Assembly: GCA_029251165.1 (NCBI GenBank)
Contig: JAQXDW010000140.1
Location: forward strand, 120,675 to 184,674
DNA from: Myxococcota bacterium
GTDB taxonomy: Bacteria > Myxococcota_A > UBA796
Reading direction: 5' to 3'
DNA: 64,000 nucleotides
Below are positions 26,476-34,505 of this stretch, piece after piece; the first letter of the stretch is position 1, and every line of letters starts with the position of its first letter. The notes under the pieces were generated by a model. That model did no database searches. It was not told where the DNA came from and was given only the letters and a program-made list of their open reading frames with translations. Both the position numbers and the translations under genes were made by a program.

Positions 26476-27195
26476 CTAAGCGGAGACGTCGTCCCGGCTG
26501 AATGTCTTCCACTCCCCCCCAACCCGACGCTCATGGGGGAAGTACCGAGCCTTGTAGACGAGGTGCTGGCACTGCTCGACGTACAGACCGAGGTAGTGGT
26601 GGCGACCGCTGCGCTCCTTCTGCCAGTTCATCTCAACGAGCACCGAGTAGGTGCCCAGAGATCGCCTGGACTCGTCGGGATCAAAGAAGAAGTAGACGCT
26701 GCTGGTGTCCAGACGACCGACATCCATGATGCCAAGCCCGATCAGCCGATCCTCAGCGAGGTAGCGAAACTCCAGGGTCGTCGCACAGGAATTGAGGAAC
26801 CACCCCTCATAGCCCCGCTGGTTCATGCGTCGCTCGTGTCGGGCGAGGCCGCGCTCCTGCTTGTGGCGGTTGTAGAGATCGAGCTTCTCGCTGCTGAACC
26901 GGGCCGGCCCGACCTCGATGCGGAGGTCGGCGTTCTTCTTGACCGTCTTGCGCTGGGAGCGCGAGGGCTTGAACGTCTCGACCGGCAGCCGGAGGGGCTC
27001 GCAGGCCACGCACTCTGGGCAGGAGGTCTGATACAGCATGCGACCGATCCGACGATCTCCGCGCGCAAGGGAGGCATCGAATTCGTCTGGAGAGGGCCGC
27101 CGGAGCTGCCACCGCAGCGGCATCCGCGCGACCTTCCCGGTGATGTATGGACAGGGCTCCAGCTCATCGTGTACCAGTTTCTCGTGACGGCTCAT
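26476..27195 (-). CDS. bpt: aspartate/glutamate leucyltransferase
   Basis: 239 aa, normal Bpt length. Transfers Leu from Leu-tRNA to proteins with N-terminal Asp or Glu, marking them for ClpS/ClpAP (N-degron pathway). CPYITGKVARMPLRW, the CPECVACEPLRLPV cysteine cluster, RSQRKTVKKN and the GNAT-like SVYFFFDPDESRRSLGTYS stretch are all present. Stand-alone gene. Confidence 0.93.
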   Translation of the reverse strand: MSRHEKLVHDELEPCPYITGKVARMPLRWQLRRPSPDEFDASLARGDRRIGRMLYQTSCPECVACEPLRLPVETFKPSRSQRKTVKKNADLRIEVGPARFSSEKLDLYNRHKQERGLARHERRMNQRGYEGWFLNSCATTLEFRYLAEDRLIGLGIMDVGRLDTSSVYFFFDPDESRRSLGTYSVLVEMNWQKERSGRHHYLGLYVEQCQHLVYKARYFPHERRVGGEWKTFSRDDVSA

Positions 27196-27301
27196 CCTGA
27201 GTGCTGCTCCCTCACGAGCACAGGCCAGACCTCAATGCTCTGCAGTTCGTTCTGCTAAGCCGCTATCATTCAGTCGCTCACTCTCCAAGGACACCCCCCC
27301 A

Positions 27302-27994
27302 ATGTCCATCCTCGTCGACATCCGACAAGAGATCGGCCTGCTCACGCTCGATCGCCCCAGCAAGGCCCACGCGTATGACCGCCAGCACCTCCTCGAGCTC
27401 AAGGCTGGGCTCGTCCGGCTGGAGGAGTCCGTCTCGGTGGTGGTCATCAGCGCCACGGGGTCGCGCGCGTTCTGCGGCGGTGCGGATCTCTCGGTGATCC
27501 AGCGCGCCGATCCGCTGGATGCCCTCGATCTGCTCAGCCAGCGGGTCTTCAACGCCATCGCCGCCAGCCCCCTCGTCACCATCGCTGCGGTACACGGAGC
27601 GGCGGTCGCGGGGGGCTGTGAGCTGACGCTGGCCTGTGATCTTCGGGTGGTCGGTCCCGCGGCCCGCTTCTCGCTGCCAGAGACAGCCATGGGGCTGATC
27701 CCATCGGCGGGTGGCTGCACGCGACTGACGCGGCTGGTCGGCCCGGGTCGAGCCAAGGAGGTCATCCTCGGGGGCGCGACGGTGGATGCACCGACCGCTG
27801 TGGCCTGGGGACTCGCGGGGCGCATGGTGGACGATCCCCGCGCCGAGGCCCTCACCATGGCGGCCCACATCGCCAGGCGCGATCCGGTCGCGCTCCGACT
27901 CGCAAAGCAGATCATCGATCACGACGAGGATCCCCGCAGCCTCGCCGCAGAGCGGGTCGCAGAGGCGCTGCTGTACGCCCGAAGGCGGGGCTGA
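27302..27994 (+). CDS. enoyl-CoA hydratase/isomerase family protein
   Basis: 230 aa. AFCGGADLSVI and VHGAAVAGGCELTLACDLRV form the oxyanion hole, and PETAMGLIPSAGGCTRL includes the usual catalytic Glu region. Somewhat short, with a brief C-terminal helix set. AAGGA precedes the ATG by about 10 nt. Exact substrate unknown. It lies 3.6 kb from a second hydratase in the DpgA-like cluster but is separated by two opposing genes. Confidence 0.85.
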   Translation: MSILVDIRQEIGLLTLDRPSKAHAYDRQHLLELKAGLVRLEESVSVVVISATGSRAFCGGADLSVIQRADPLDALDLLSQRVFNAIAASPLVTIAAVHGAAVAGGCELTLACDLRVVGPAARFSLPETAMGLIPSAGGCTRLTRLVGPGRAKEVILGGATVDAPTAVAWGLAGRMVDDPRAEALTMAAHIARRDPVALRLAKQIIDHDEDPRSLAAERVAEALLYARRRG

Positions 27995-27997
27995 CCG

Positions 27998-29398
27998 CTA
28001 CGCCGTCGTCTCGGGCAGATCCCGGAGCACCCGCACGATCCGCCCCTTCTGCGCAAGGTCGATGCGCATCAGGCGCGGCGGCTCCGTGCCGTCAGGCAGG
28101 CGAAGGAGCCGAGCGATGGGCTTGTCAAACGTCTGCGGGCTCCGGCACAAGCTCCGAGACACCACGACGTACCCGCCCTGGAGCTCGAGCAGGGTCCCAG
28201 GCGGGTATGCCCCGAGGGCATTGATGAAGACCTGCAGGAGAACCGGATCGTAGGCCTTCCCCTTGAGCGAGGCCATCTTCTGGAGTGCCTCGCGAGGAGA
28301 GAAGCCGCCGGCGCGGCGACGGAGGAGGTTGGTGTAGTCCTCCGCGATCCGCATGACCCGCCCAAACAGCGACGGAATCCCGCGCGAGTCGTTGTAGTCG
28401 CGGTGGTGCTCCAGGGTACAGAGCGCGCGAGCGATCTTGGCCTGATGGAACCCACGCTGGCGAAGGAGCAGCCGCGCACCGGCTGCTGCGTGTCGCTCGA
28501 ACGGCGGCGGGTAGCCGGGATCATTGAGGGCGGGATCAGCTCCCTCGCGTGCGGCGTAGCCCATGTCGTGAAACATGGCGGCGACCCCGATGTCCTGGAT
28601 GGCCTCATCGGAGAGCTTCGCAGCTCGGGCCAGGATGAGCGCGATCTGACAGACCTGTAGGGTATGGGCACCGAAGCTGCTGCCTCGGGTGGCCTCGGAC
28701 ATCAGGCCATCCCCACCGGCCTCTGACTCCAGGATCTCCGTGACGATTCGGCGCATCGGGAGCGGGTTGGGCATCCGCTCGGAGGAGAGGTTGTCCCAGC
28801 TCTCGTCGACCAGCTCCGTTGCTCGGGTGGAGATCTTCGCCAGGTCGCGCTTGACCGGTCGGCTGTCCTCCTCTCCAGAGATCCGGAACCGATAGACCCC
28901 GAACAAATCAAGGCCGTCGTAGCCCCGAGCGGTGAACTGCTCCATCATCTGGAGGCGCGGACTGTCGCCCTGGGGCGGTCCGGAGAACAGCTCCACAAAC
29001 ACCCGCATCTGCGCCTCGGTGGGGGCGCTGTGGAACGAGATCCCGCCGACACCATGGCGACGCAGCTCGCTGCCCAGATCCCCCCCCTCGTCTCGCCCCA
29101 TGCGCAGCCGGATGTCGTTGAGGAAGACCTGATCCTCGACGGTGACGAGGTGGACCGCGCCGAGGGTGTCCATCAGGTCACTGACCACGTCGCCGATGTC
29201 GCGCATCGGCTTGGTGAAGGCGTTGTTGTCGAGGGAGTGGATGTTGGTCATTCGCAGCAGACCGAACAGCACCCGAACGAACCGCTCGCCGCGCTCACGC
29301 ACCCAGCTCGCGAGATCCCGGTCCTCACCCATCCGGGCCCGCTCAAGCGCCTTTCCGAGCATCTCCTGGCTCTCGATAATGTTCTGCTCGTCAGACAT
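27998..29398 (-). CDS. HD-domain phosphohydrolase-like protein
   Basis: 466 aa. The C-terminal half is an HD-GYP-like domain: AAMFHDMGYAAR gives the HD pair, further His occur in FERHAAAGA and LEHHRDYN, and RVMRIAEDYTNLL is the helix after the GYP loop, whose GYP itself is not evident. The N-terminal 200 residues are a helical regulatory region. Overlaps the 3' end of the HEAT-like gene by 8 bp. Cyclic-di-nucleotide turnover or binding is possible, but the degenerate motif makes this uncertain. Confidence 0.75.
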   Translation of the reverse strand: MSDEQNIIESQEMLGKALERARMGEDRDLASWVRERGERFVRVLFGLLRMTNIHSLDNNAFTKPMRDIGDVVSDLMDTLGAVHLVTVEDQVFLNDIRLRMGRDEGGDLGSELRRHGVGGISFHSAPTEAQMRVFVELFSGPPQGDSPRLQMMEQFTARGYDGLDLFGVYRFRISGEEDSRPVKRDLAKISTRATELVDESWDNLSSERMPNPLPMRRIVTEILESEAGGDGLMSEATRGSSFGAHTLQVCQIALILARAAKLSDEAIQDIGVAAMFHDMGYAAREGADPALNDPGYPPPFERHAAAGARLLLRQRGFHQAKIARALCTLEHHRDYNDSRGIPSLFGRVMRIAEDYTNLLRRRAGGFSPREALQKMASLKGKAYDPVLLQVFINALGAYPPGTLLELQGGYVVVSRSLCRSPQTFDKPIARLLRLPDGTEPPRLMRIDLAQKGRIVRVLRDLPETTA

Positions 29399-31214
29399 TC
29401 AGGGTCCCCTCTCGGCGGCGGACAAACAGCACCCGCATGCAGTGCTTGTGGAGGTCAGCCCCCGCCTGCTCGGCCAGCCAGCGGATCAGCTTCTCGTTCT
29501 TGTCACCTGGCAGTCGGCCGATCCCGGAGACCGCCGTCCAGCGCAGCATCTTCTGACCCGGCACCGCGCCGAACCGCTTGAGCAGCCCCTTGGGTCGAAT
29601 CCACCCTGACAGCAGCCGCTGGGCGGCCTTCGGATTCAGCTCGGCCATCGCCCGCCCGATGAGGTTGGCCTCGTCGGGCTGCAGGGGTCCGGCAGAGCGG
29701 GACTCGACGTGCTTGATGAGGTCTCGGAACAGGTCCACGCCCTTCTGCGCAATGAGCTGCTCCAGCGCCTTGAGCCGGATGTCCTCGATGGGGGCATGGA
29801 TGAGCCCCATCAGCACCGACTTGACCCTCGGTCCGTACCGGGTCAGCGAGAGAACACGAAGCATCTCGTACTGCAGCTCAGTGTCTGCGGTCCCAGCGAC
29901 CGCCTCGACCGCCTCGACCACCCGCTCCGGGAGCGCCTCCGCCAGCGCCGCGAGGAGATCTCGGGCCACACCAGACTCCAGCTCTTCCAGCTGAAGGATG
30001 ACAAAAGAGGCGCGGGTCACGATGTAGCGGGAGATGAGCTTCCGGAGGATGGTGCGGGTGGTGGTCGCGCGCTCATCCTTGAGCAGAGAGATGAGGTTTG
30101 AGAGATGGTCGGTCGGCACCAGATCGAGCATCTCCAGCAGCTCTGGTGGAATCTCAGAGTGCCCCTTTCCGACCGATCGCACGATCCGCCGCAGGGCGCG
30201 CTCGTTGGTGAAGGTGCTCAGCAGCTTCTCGCGCTCCGTGGGATTGTCACGGAGCTTGTGGGCAACGGTGCGGGACATCTCGACGAGGTAGTTGAGCTGC
30301 CCCTCAGAGAGCAGGAAGTCTCGAACCTCCTCGATGAGGTGTCGGATGTCCTCGATGGTGGTGGGATCCAGTGGATCAGCGACCACCTCCAGCATGTTCG
30401 ACACCAGACTCAGCGAGTTGCTGGGGATGGTCATCGAGGAGCCCTCTGCGTGCAGGGCCTCGAGTGCTTCCGCCGGGATCGGCTGGTATGTCAGCGCGAC
30501 GGGCACACCAAACGTCGGGAGGGGCAGGTCCCAGTCGCTGGGAGCCTCGATGTGACTCTCTGCGCGCCGGTTGGCACGCGCGGCGCGCACCGCAGAGGCT
30601 TCATCGTCGTCGTCATCGTCGTCGGGCACGAAGCCCTCAACCGCAGCGATCTCGATGTGGGAGAAGCCGGCCTTCCACAGCAAGGTGACGATGTCGTCTT
30701 CCTGCTGACGGACGCCGGTATAGCGAACCGAGAGGATCTCCAGCAGACGCAGCAGCTCATCCCACTCCACCTCTGGAGTGATGGTGAGCCTCCGGACGCC
30801 ATCCCGAAACATCCGAAACGCCAGAGAGCGCTCTCGATCCCGCTCCATGTAGACGACCTCGGCCGCCTGGACCATCTCAAACGGACGAATCTCCAGATCC
30901 ATGGTTCCATGCTGCAAGGCCAGCTTCACAGCATCTCGGTAGTCTGAGAGAAAGACCCGGATGGCGTCGTTGGACGGATCGTAGAGCAAGAAGCTCCGAG
31001 CCGCACGGGACAGTGCACGGAGGCTGGCATTGGTGGCAATACCAGCCGGAGTGCTTCCCAGCGCGATCTCCTCAACAAGCTCCGGCGGAGCCTCGTCGGA
31101 GTCTGTCCCGGCGGCCTCGGAGCCTCCTTCTGCGTCAGGCGACTGGCTGAGGGGGGCTTCGACAGGCTCGTCCTGCGCGGCGCGCGCTGCAGCTTCGGCT
31201 CTGGGATCATCCAT
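29391..31214 (-). CDS. HEAT-like repeat protein with acidic linker
   Basis: 607 aa. ATG 31214 is preceded by GAGG at 5 nt; the open frame up to 31787 is rejected. Residues 1-45 are Ala/Glu-rich and disordered, followed by a helical domain. An uninterrupted Asp run (encoded at about 30600-30630) forms an acidic hinge. The C-terminal half is repeated helical pairs (RDLLAALAEALPERVVEAVE, YEMLRVLSLTRYG) of HEAT type. The HD-domain gene overlaps its end and the two N-terminal regions look related, suggesting a two-protein module of unknown signal. Confidence 0.75.
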   Translation of the reverse strand: MDDPRAEAAARAAQDEPVEAPLSQSPDAEGGSEAAGTDSDEAPPELVEEIALGSTPAGIATNASLRALSRAARSFLLYDPSNDAIRVFLSDYRDAVKLALQHGTMDLEIRPFEMVQAAEVVYMERDRERSLAFRMFRDGVRRLTITPEVEWDELLRLLEILSVRYTGVRQQEDDIVTLLWKAGFSHIEIAAVEGFVPDDDDDDDEASAVRAARANRRAESHIEAPSDWDLPLPTFGVPVALTYQPIPAEALEALHAEGSSMTIPSNSLSLVSNMLEVVADPLDPTTIEDIRHLIEEVRDFLLSEGQLNYLVEMSRTVAHKLRDNPTEREKLLSTFTNERALRRIVRSVGKGHSEIPPELLEMLDLVPTDHLSNLISLLKDERATTTRTILRKLISRYIVTRASFVILQLEELESGVARDLLAALAEALPERVVEAVEAVAGTADTELQYEMLRVLSLTRYGPRVKSVLMGLIHAPIEDIRLKALEQLIAQKGVDLFRDLIKHVESRSAGPLQPDEANLIGRAMAELNPKAAQRLLSGWIRPKGLLKRFGAVPGQKMLRWTAVSGIGRLPGDKNEKLIRWLAEQAGADLHKHCMRVLFVRRREGTLNV

Positions 31215-31571
31215 AGCGTCCTCGGTTTTTTCTCTCGAGATGACATCATGGTACCAGCTTCCCGACACCGAAGACACTCCGGCACTTGCGGGATTCGAGC
31301 CTGAATCCAATCCCCTGACGGGGACTCCACCACGCCACCGACATCTCCTCTGCCCCGCTCCTGTGACGGCTCCGGCTTCCAGACCAGCCCACGGCATGTG
31401 GAGCAACGACACTGGCAGCCGGCACAGCATCGAGCGCACGCCAGGTGGGATGTTCATCGCACAAACCAGCACCACCCGATGCCTGTGCGCACGCCGACGA
31501 TGCCGCTCTCTCACCAGCGCTGCGGAGCCTCCGTCCGATGCGCTGCGGACCGACTGCGATACACTGGGACC
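31215..31571. other. 357-bp divergent intergenic region
   Basis: Lies between the HEAT-like gene (-) and the dpgA-like gene (+). Apart from the ACTGCGATACA element at 31553 and the GAGG ribosome site of the leftward gene, I see no RNA gene or credible small ORF. A GGATTC/GAATCC hairpin near 31290 is unassigned. Confidence 0.5.
31553..31565 (+). promoter_or_regulatory. ACTGCGATACA element / -10 box upstream of dpgA-like gene
   Basis: ACTGCGATACACT ends 6 nt before the ATG at 31572. Sequence and spacing match the element at 16787. With TACACT as the -10 box, transcription would begin at the start codon. Only a weak GGGA lies between. Confidence 0.4.
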
Positions 31572-32630
31572 ATGGGATCCCCTCGTGCCCGCATCCTCTC
31601 CATTGGCACCGCCAATCCGGAGACCTACTACACCCAGGCCGACATCCTGGAGCGGTTCCGGGTGAAGAACCCGATCGTGCGATCGATCTTCTCCGCCTCG
31701 CACATCAAGGGTCGCTACCTTTTTCTGCCGACGCCCGATGCCGACGGCATCCCGCGCGAGAGTCAGTCGGAGCTGCTCGCAAAGCACCGTGTCGGCGCGC
31801 TGCAGCTCGGCCGCCAGGCCATCGCGCGCTGCCTGGAGTCAGAGGGGCTGAAGGCCGAGGACATCGACTACCTCTGCTGCATCACCTCCACCGGCCTGAT
31901 GCTTCCAGGCCTGACCGCCATGTTCGTTCGCCACCTCGGCTTCCGAAACAGCTGCCACCGAGCCGACATCGTGGGGATGGGCTGCAACGCCGGGCTCAAC
32001 GGCCTGAACCCGGTCTCGAACTGGGCCGTCGCCAACCCCGGCAAGAACGCCTTGATGGTGTGCTGCGAGGTGAACTCCGCGCTGTATATCTACGACGACT
32101 CGGTCGGAACCGGCGTGGTCAACAGCCTGTTCGGAGATGGCTGCGCAGCGGTCCTGCTGCGGTCGGATGACACCGACGAGTCACGGTTCGCGCCGCGAGT
32201 GCTGGGCTTCCAGAGCCACCTCATCCCAGAGACCTGGCGGGCGATGAGCTACCACTGGTCCGATGAGCACGGGAAGTTCTACTTCAACCTCGCGCGCGAC
32301 GTGCCATACGTCCTCGGCACTCACGCCGAGAAGCCGGTCGCCGCGCTGCTGGACCGCTTCGGACTCAAGCGTCGACACATCAGCCACTGGATCGTCCACT
32401 CCGGCGGCATGAAGGTGATCGACGCCATCAAGTACACCGTCGGCGTCACCGACCACGACATGCGCCACACCGTCGGTGTGCTGCGCGGCTATGGCAACCT
32501 CGGCTCGGGAAGCTTCCTGTTCAGCTACAAGCGGCTGATGGAAGAGGGCACGGTCCGTCGGGGAGACTACGGCGTGATGATGACCATGGGACCGGGCTCG
32601 ACCATCGAGACGGCACTGATTCGCTGGTAA
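31572..32630 (+). CDS. dpgA: DpgA-like type III polyketide synthase (3,5-dihydroxyphenylacetyl-CoA synthase family)
   Basis: 352 aa. Condenses malonyl-CoA units into an aromatic acyl-CoA in the glycopeptide-antibiotic pathway that makes DpgA famous. The thiolase-fold triad is intact: Cys138 in VGMGCNAGLNGLN, His276 in VHSGGMKVID and Asn309 in RGYGNLGSGSFLF. CCITSTGLMLPGL, VVNSLFGDGCAA and the C-terminal MTMGPGSTIETALIRW are strikingly close to actinobacterial DpgA as I recall it. The product made here may differ. Followed after 9 bp by a hydratase-family gene, as in dpgA-dpgB/D order. Confidence 0.88.
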   Translation: MGSPRARILSIGTANPETYYTQADILERFRVKNPIVRSIFSASHIKGRYLFLPTPDADGIPRESQSELLAKHRVGALQLGRQAIARCLESEGLKAEDIDYLCCITSTGLMLPGLTAMFVRHLGFRNSCHRADIVGMGCNAGLNGLNPVSNWAVANPGKNALMVCCEVNSALYIYDDSVGTGVVNSLFGDGCAAVLLRSDDTDESRFAPRVLGFQSHLIPETWRAMSYHWSDEHGKFYFNLARDVPYVLGTHAEKPVAALLDRFGLKRRHISHWIVHSGGMKVIDAIKYTVGVTDHDMRHTVGVLRGYGNLGSGSFLFSYKRLMEEGTVRRGDYGVMMTMGPGSTIETALIRW

Positions 32631-32639
32631 GGAGCCGAG

Positions 32640-33401
32640 ATGAAGGGTTCGTTGGAGACACAGGGTTCGCTGAAGACCCTTCGCTACACCGAGGACGGCG
32701 ACGTCGCCACCATCCAGCTGCTCCGGGAGCGCACCACCATGCGCATGGTCCGAGAGCTGACGACGGTCTGCGACCACCTCGAAGACGTCAGCGGCTGCCG
32801 GGTCGTGGTCATCCGAGGGGCCGAGGGTCGCTTCTCGCGGGGCATCGACTTCGAGGAGTTCCGCCCAGACACCCCGATGGACATCCACGGGTTCAACAAG
32901 TGGGAGAAGTGCTGCGTTCGCATCGAGCGACTCCCCAAGATCACCATCGCCGCCATGGAGGGCGCAGTGATCGGCGGCGGAATGCAGCTGGCCCTGGTCT
33001 GTGATGCGCGCATCGCCACCAGCGATCTCTGCATGCAGCTCAACGAGGTCCGCCTCGGCTTCCTGCCGGGGATGGCGACCTTCCGGCTCGCCAAGTACAT
33101 CGGGCTGGGTCGGGCCAAGCGGCTGATCATGCAGTGCCCTGAGCTGTCCGCCGAGGAGGCCCTCGACCTCGGCCTCATCGACAGCATCGCCGCAGACCTC
33201 GATGCGGCCATCGCCGAGACCATCACCAGCTTCGAGCCGATCCATCCGGTCACCCTGGAGCTGGCCCGGCGGCTGCTCAACGAGAGCTTCGCCGTCGACT
33301 TTGAGAACGCCATCGGCAACTTCCTCGCTGCACAGCACCGGGCGATCACCCAGACGGCGTTCCTCAAGACCCTCAAAGACCACCAGAACACCTCAGAGTG
33401 A
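32640..33401 (+). CDS. enoyl-CoA hydratase family protein of the dpg-like cluster
   Basis: 253 aa. GGAG lies 5 nt before the ATG. GRFSRGIDFEEF and MEGAVIGGGMQLALVCDARI form the oxyanion hole, and LNEVRLGFLPGMATFRL follows. Known clusters use DpgB and DpgD, both of this superfamily, to help DpgA release and aromatise its chain. This single protein may cover that role. I cannot tell B-type from D-type by eye. The stop overlaps the next gene (GTGA). Confidence 0.85.
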   Translation: MKGSLETQGSLKTLRYTEDGDVATIQLLRERTTMRMVRELTTVCDHLEDVSGCRVVVIRGAEGRFSRGIDFEEFRPDTPMDIHGFNKWEKCCVRIERLPKITIAAMEGAVIGGGMQLALVCDARIATSDLCMQLNEVRLGFLPGMATFRLAKYIGLGRAKRLIMQCPELSAEEALDLGLIDSIAADLDAAIAETITSFEPIHPVTLELARRLLNESFAVDFENAIGNFLAAQHRAITQTAFLKTLKDHQNTSE

Positions 33402-34072
33402 CCGCCCCCCGACCACTCATCGTCGATCCGGACGTGATGTCCCGGATCCGTCCCATGATGTCCATCGACATCGACCGGGTCGCCCAGCTCCACCATGCTG
33501 CGATGGGCGAGAGCCTGTGGTCAAAGCTGGGGCTTGCGTTCCTGAGGACGCTGTACGGCGGCCTCATCGACTCCGACCGGTTCCTCGGCTTCGTCTACCT
33601 CGAAGACGGCGAGGTCGCGGGCTTCATCGCCGGCAGCACGGACGCCGATGCGATGATGAGCGAGATCTTCCGCTCACACTGGATTCCGCTGAGCGTCTCG
33701 GCCGTGCCCGCGCTGCGCCGTCCCGGAGTGCTGCTGCGCCTGCTGGAGACGGCCCGATACTTCGACAAGTCGACCCCTGGCGAGTCGATCCCAGCGGAGA
33801 GCCTGTTCTGCTCGTTTCAGCCGCGCCTCCGCGGAAAGCGCATCAGCGGACACATCAACAAGGTGCTGTTCGACGAGCTGCTCGCGCGCGGCTTTGAGCG
33901 GGTGAAGATCACCACCGAGACCGACAACGTCGGCGCAAACCGCCAGCTCACCAGCTGGGGATTTGAGGATCGGGGGCGGTTTCGCTTCTACGGCAAGGAC
34001 ATGATCACCTACGTCCTCGATCTCATCGCCAGCGACCGGGTAGAGGCCTGCAGCCGGCACCACGCGGTTTAG
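33398..34072 (+). CDS. GNAT-family N-acetyltransferase
   Basis: 224 aa starting at GTG 33398 within a GTGA overlap; an ATG at 33434 is an alternative. The N-terminal strand-helix DIDRVAQLHHAAMGESLWSKLGLAFLRTLYGG and the GEVAGFIAGST strand are GNAT-like. The acetyl-CoA loop is around RGKRISGHINKVLFDELLARG and the late strand is ITTETDNVGANRQLTSWGFE. Probably acyl-transfers within the polyketide cluster, but the acceptor is unknown. Confidence 0.8.
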   Translation: MTAPRPLIVDPDVMSRIRPMMSIDIDRVAQLHHAAMGESLWSKLGLAFLRTLYGGLIDSDRFLGFVYLEDGEVAGFIAGSTDADAMMSEIFRSHWIPLSVSAVPALRRPGVLLRLLETARYFDKSTPGESIPAESLFCSFQPRLRGKRISGHINKVLFDELLARGFERVKITTETDNVGANRQLTSWGFEDRGRFRFYGKDMITYVLDLIASDRVEACSRHHAV

Positions 34073-34134
34073 CTGTTGCCCATTAATGTAACAAAACGGG
34101 TTGCACTCCCCACAGGCTCAAGTGAGACTAAGGG

Positions 34135-34159
34135 GCGGATCGCATTGCAGTCGATCCGC
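34135..34159 (+). promoter_or_regulatory. GCGGATCG hairpin
   Basis: GCGGATCG (34135-34142), 9-nt loop, CGATCCGC (34152-34159), perfect stem. No T-run follows, so a Rho-independent terminator is unlikely; an operator or mRNA structural element before the peptide ORF fits better. Confidence 0.35.
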
Positions 34160-34189
34160 GCTCCCTCAACCCTGACCGGAGGACCGTCC

Positions 34190-34318
34190 ATGTACACGTT
34201 CAACACCGCGACTGCCTCAGGTCTCACCATCCTCGCGGCCTCTCGGGGCGGCAACGATGATGGGGTCATGGGCGCTGATTTCAAGCCACGGAATCAGGCT
34301 TCCCCCTGCTGCAGCTGA
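34190..34318 (+). CDS. candidate 42-aa peptide ending in PCCS
   Basis: ATG 34190 has GGAGG 7 nt upstream, one of the best ribosome sites in the window. The product starts MYTFNTATASGLTILAAS, has a GGNDDG centre and ends NQASPCCS. About two thirds of third positions are G or C, somewhat below the neighbours. Placed between polyketide genes and a MATE exporter it could be a small effector or a modified-peptide precursor, but nothing beyond position and the ribosome site supports that. Could equally be a chance ORF. Confidence 0.35.
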   Translation: MYTFNTATASGLTILAASRGGNDDGVMGADFKPRNQASPCCS

Positions 34319-34505
34319 TCTTCATGCACTGAGATCGGGTCCGCCGCCCGTCGGCACCCTGACTCCAGCATGTCCCCGGATCTCCGATCTGGGTGCTGCT
34401 TCTTCACGACCACGGTCGTGATCTGACTTCCCTGCAGAGACTCTGGTTTCTGCAGAGAGGTGAACGGCAATTGCACTGGATTCTATTCCAGTAGAGAGGT
34501 GCCTC

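Larger units (their letters stand above)
34073..34505. other. 433-bp intergenic region with hairpins and a candidate peptide gene
   Basis: Holds an 8-bp stem hairpin (34135-34159), a 42-codon ORF with a strong ribosome site (34190-34318), and an ACTGGA/TCCAGT hairpin at 34477-34494 just before the MATE gene. No RNA family recognised. Confidence 0.5.

Noticed and set aside
31250..31330. tRNA-like GGATTCGAGCC..CCACCA stretch
   Set aside because: No acceptor or anticodon stem can be formed; only a 6-bp hairpin.
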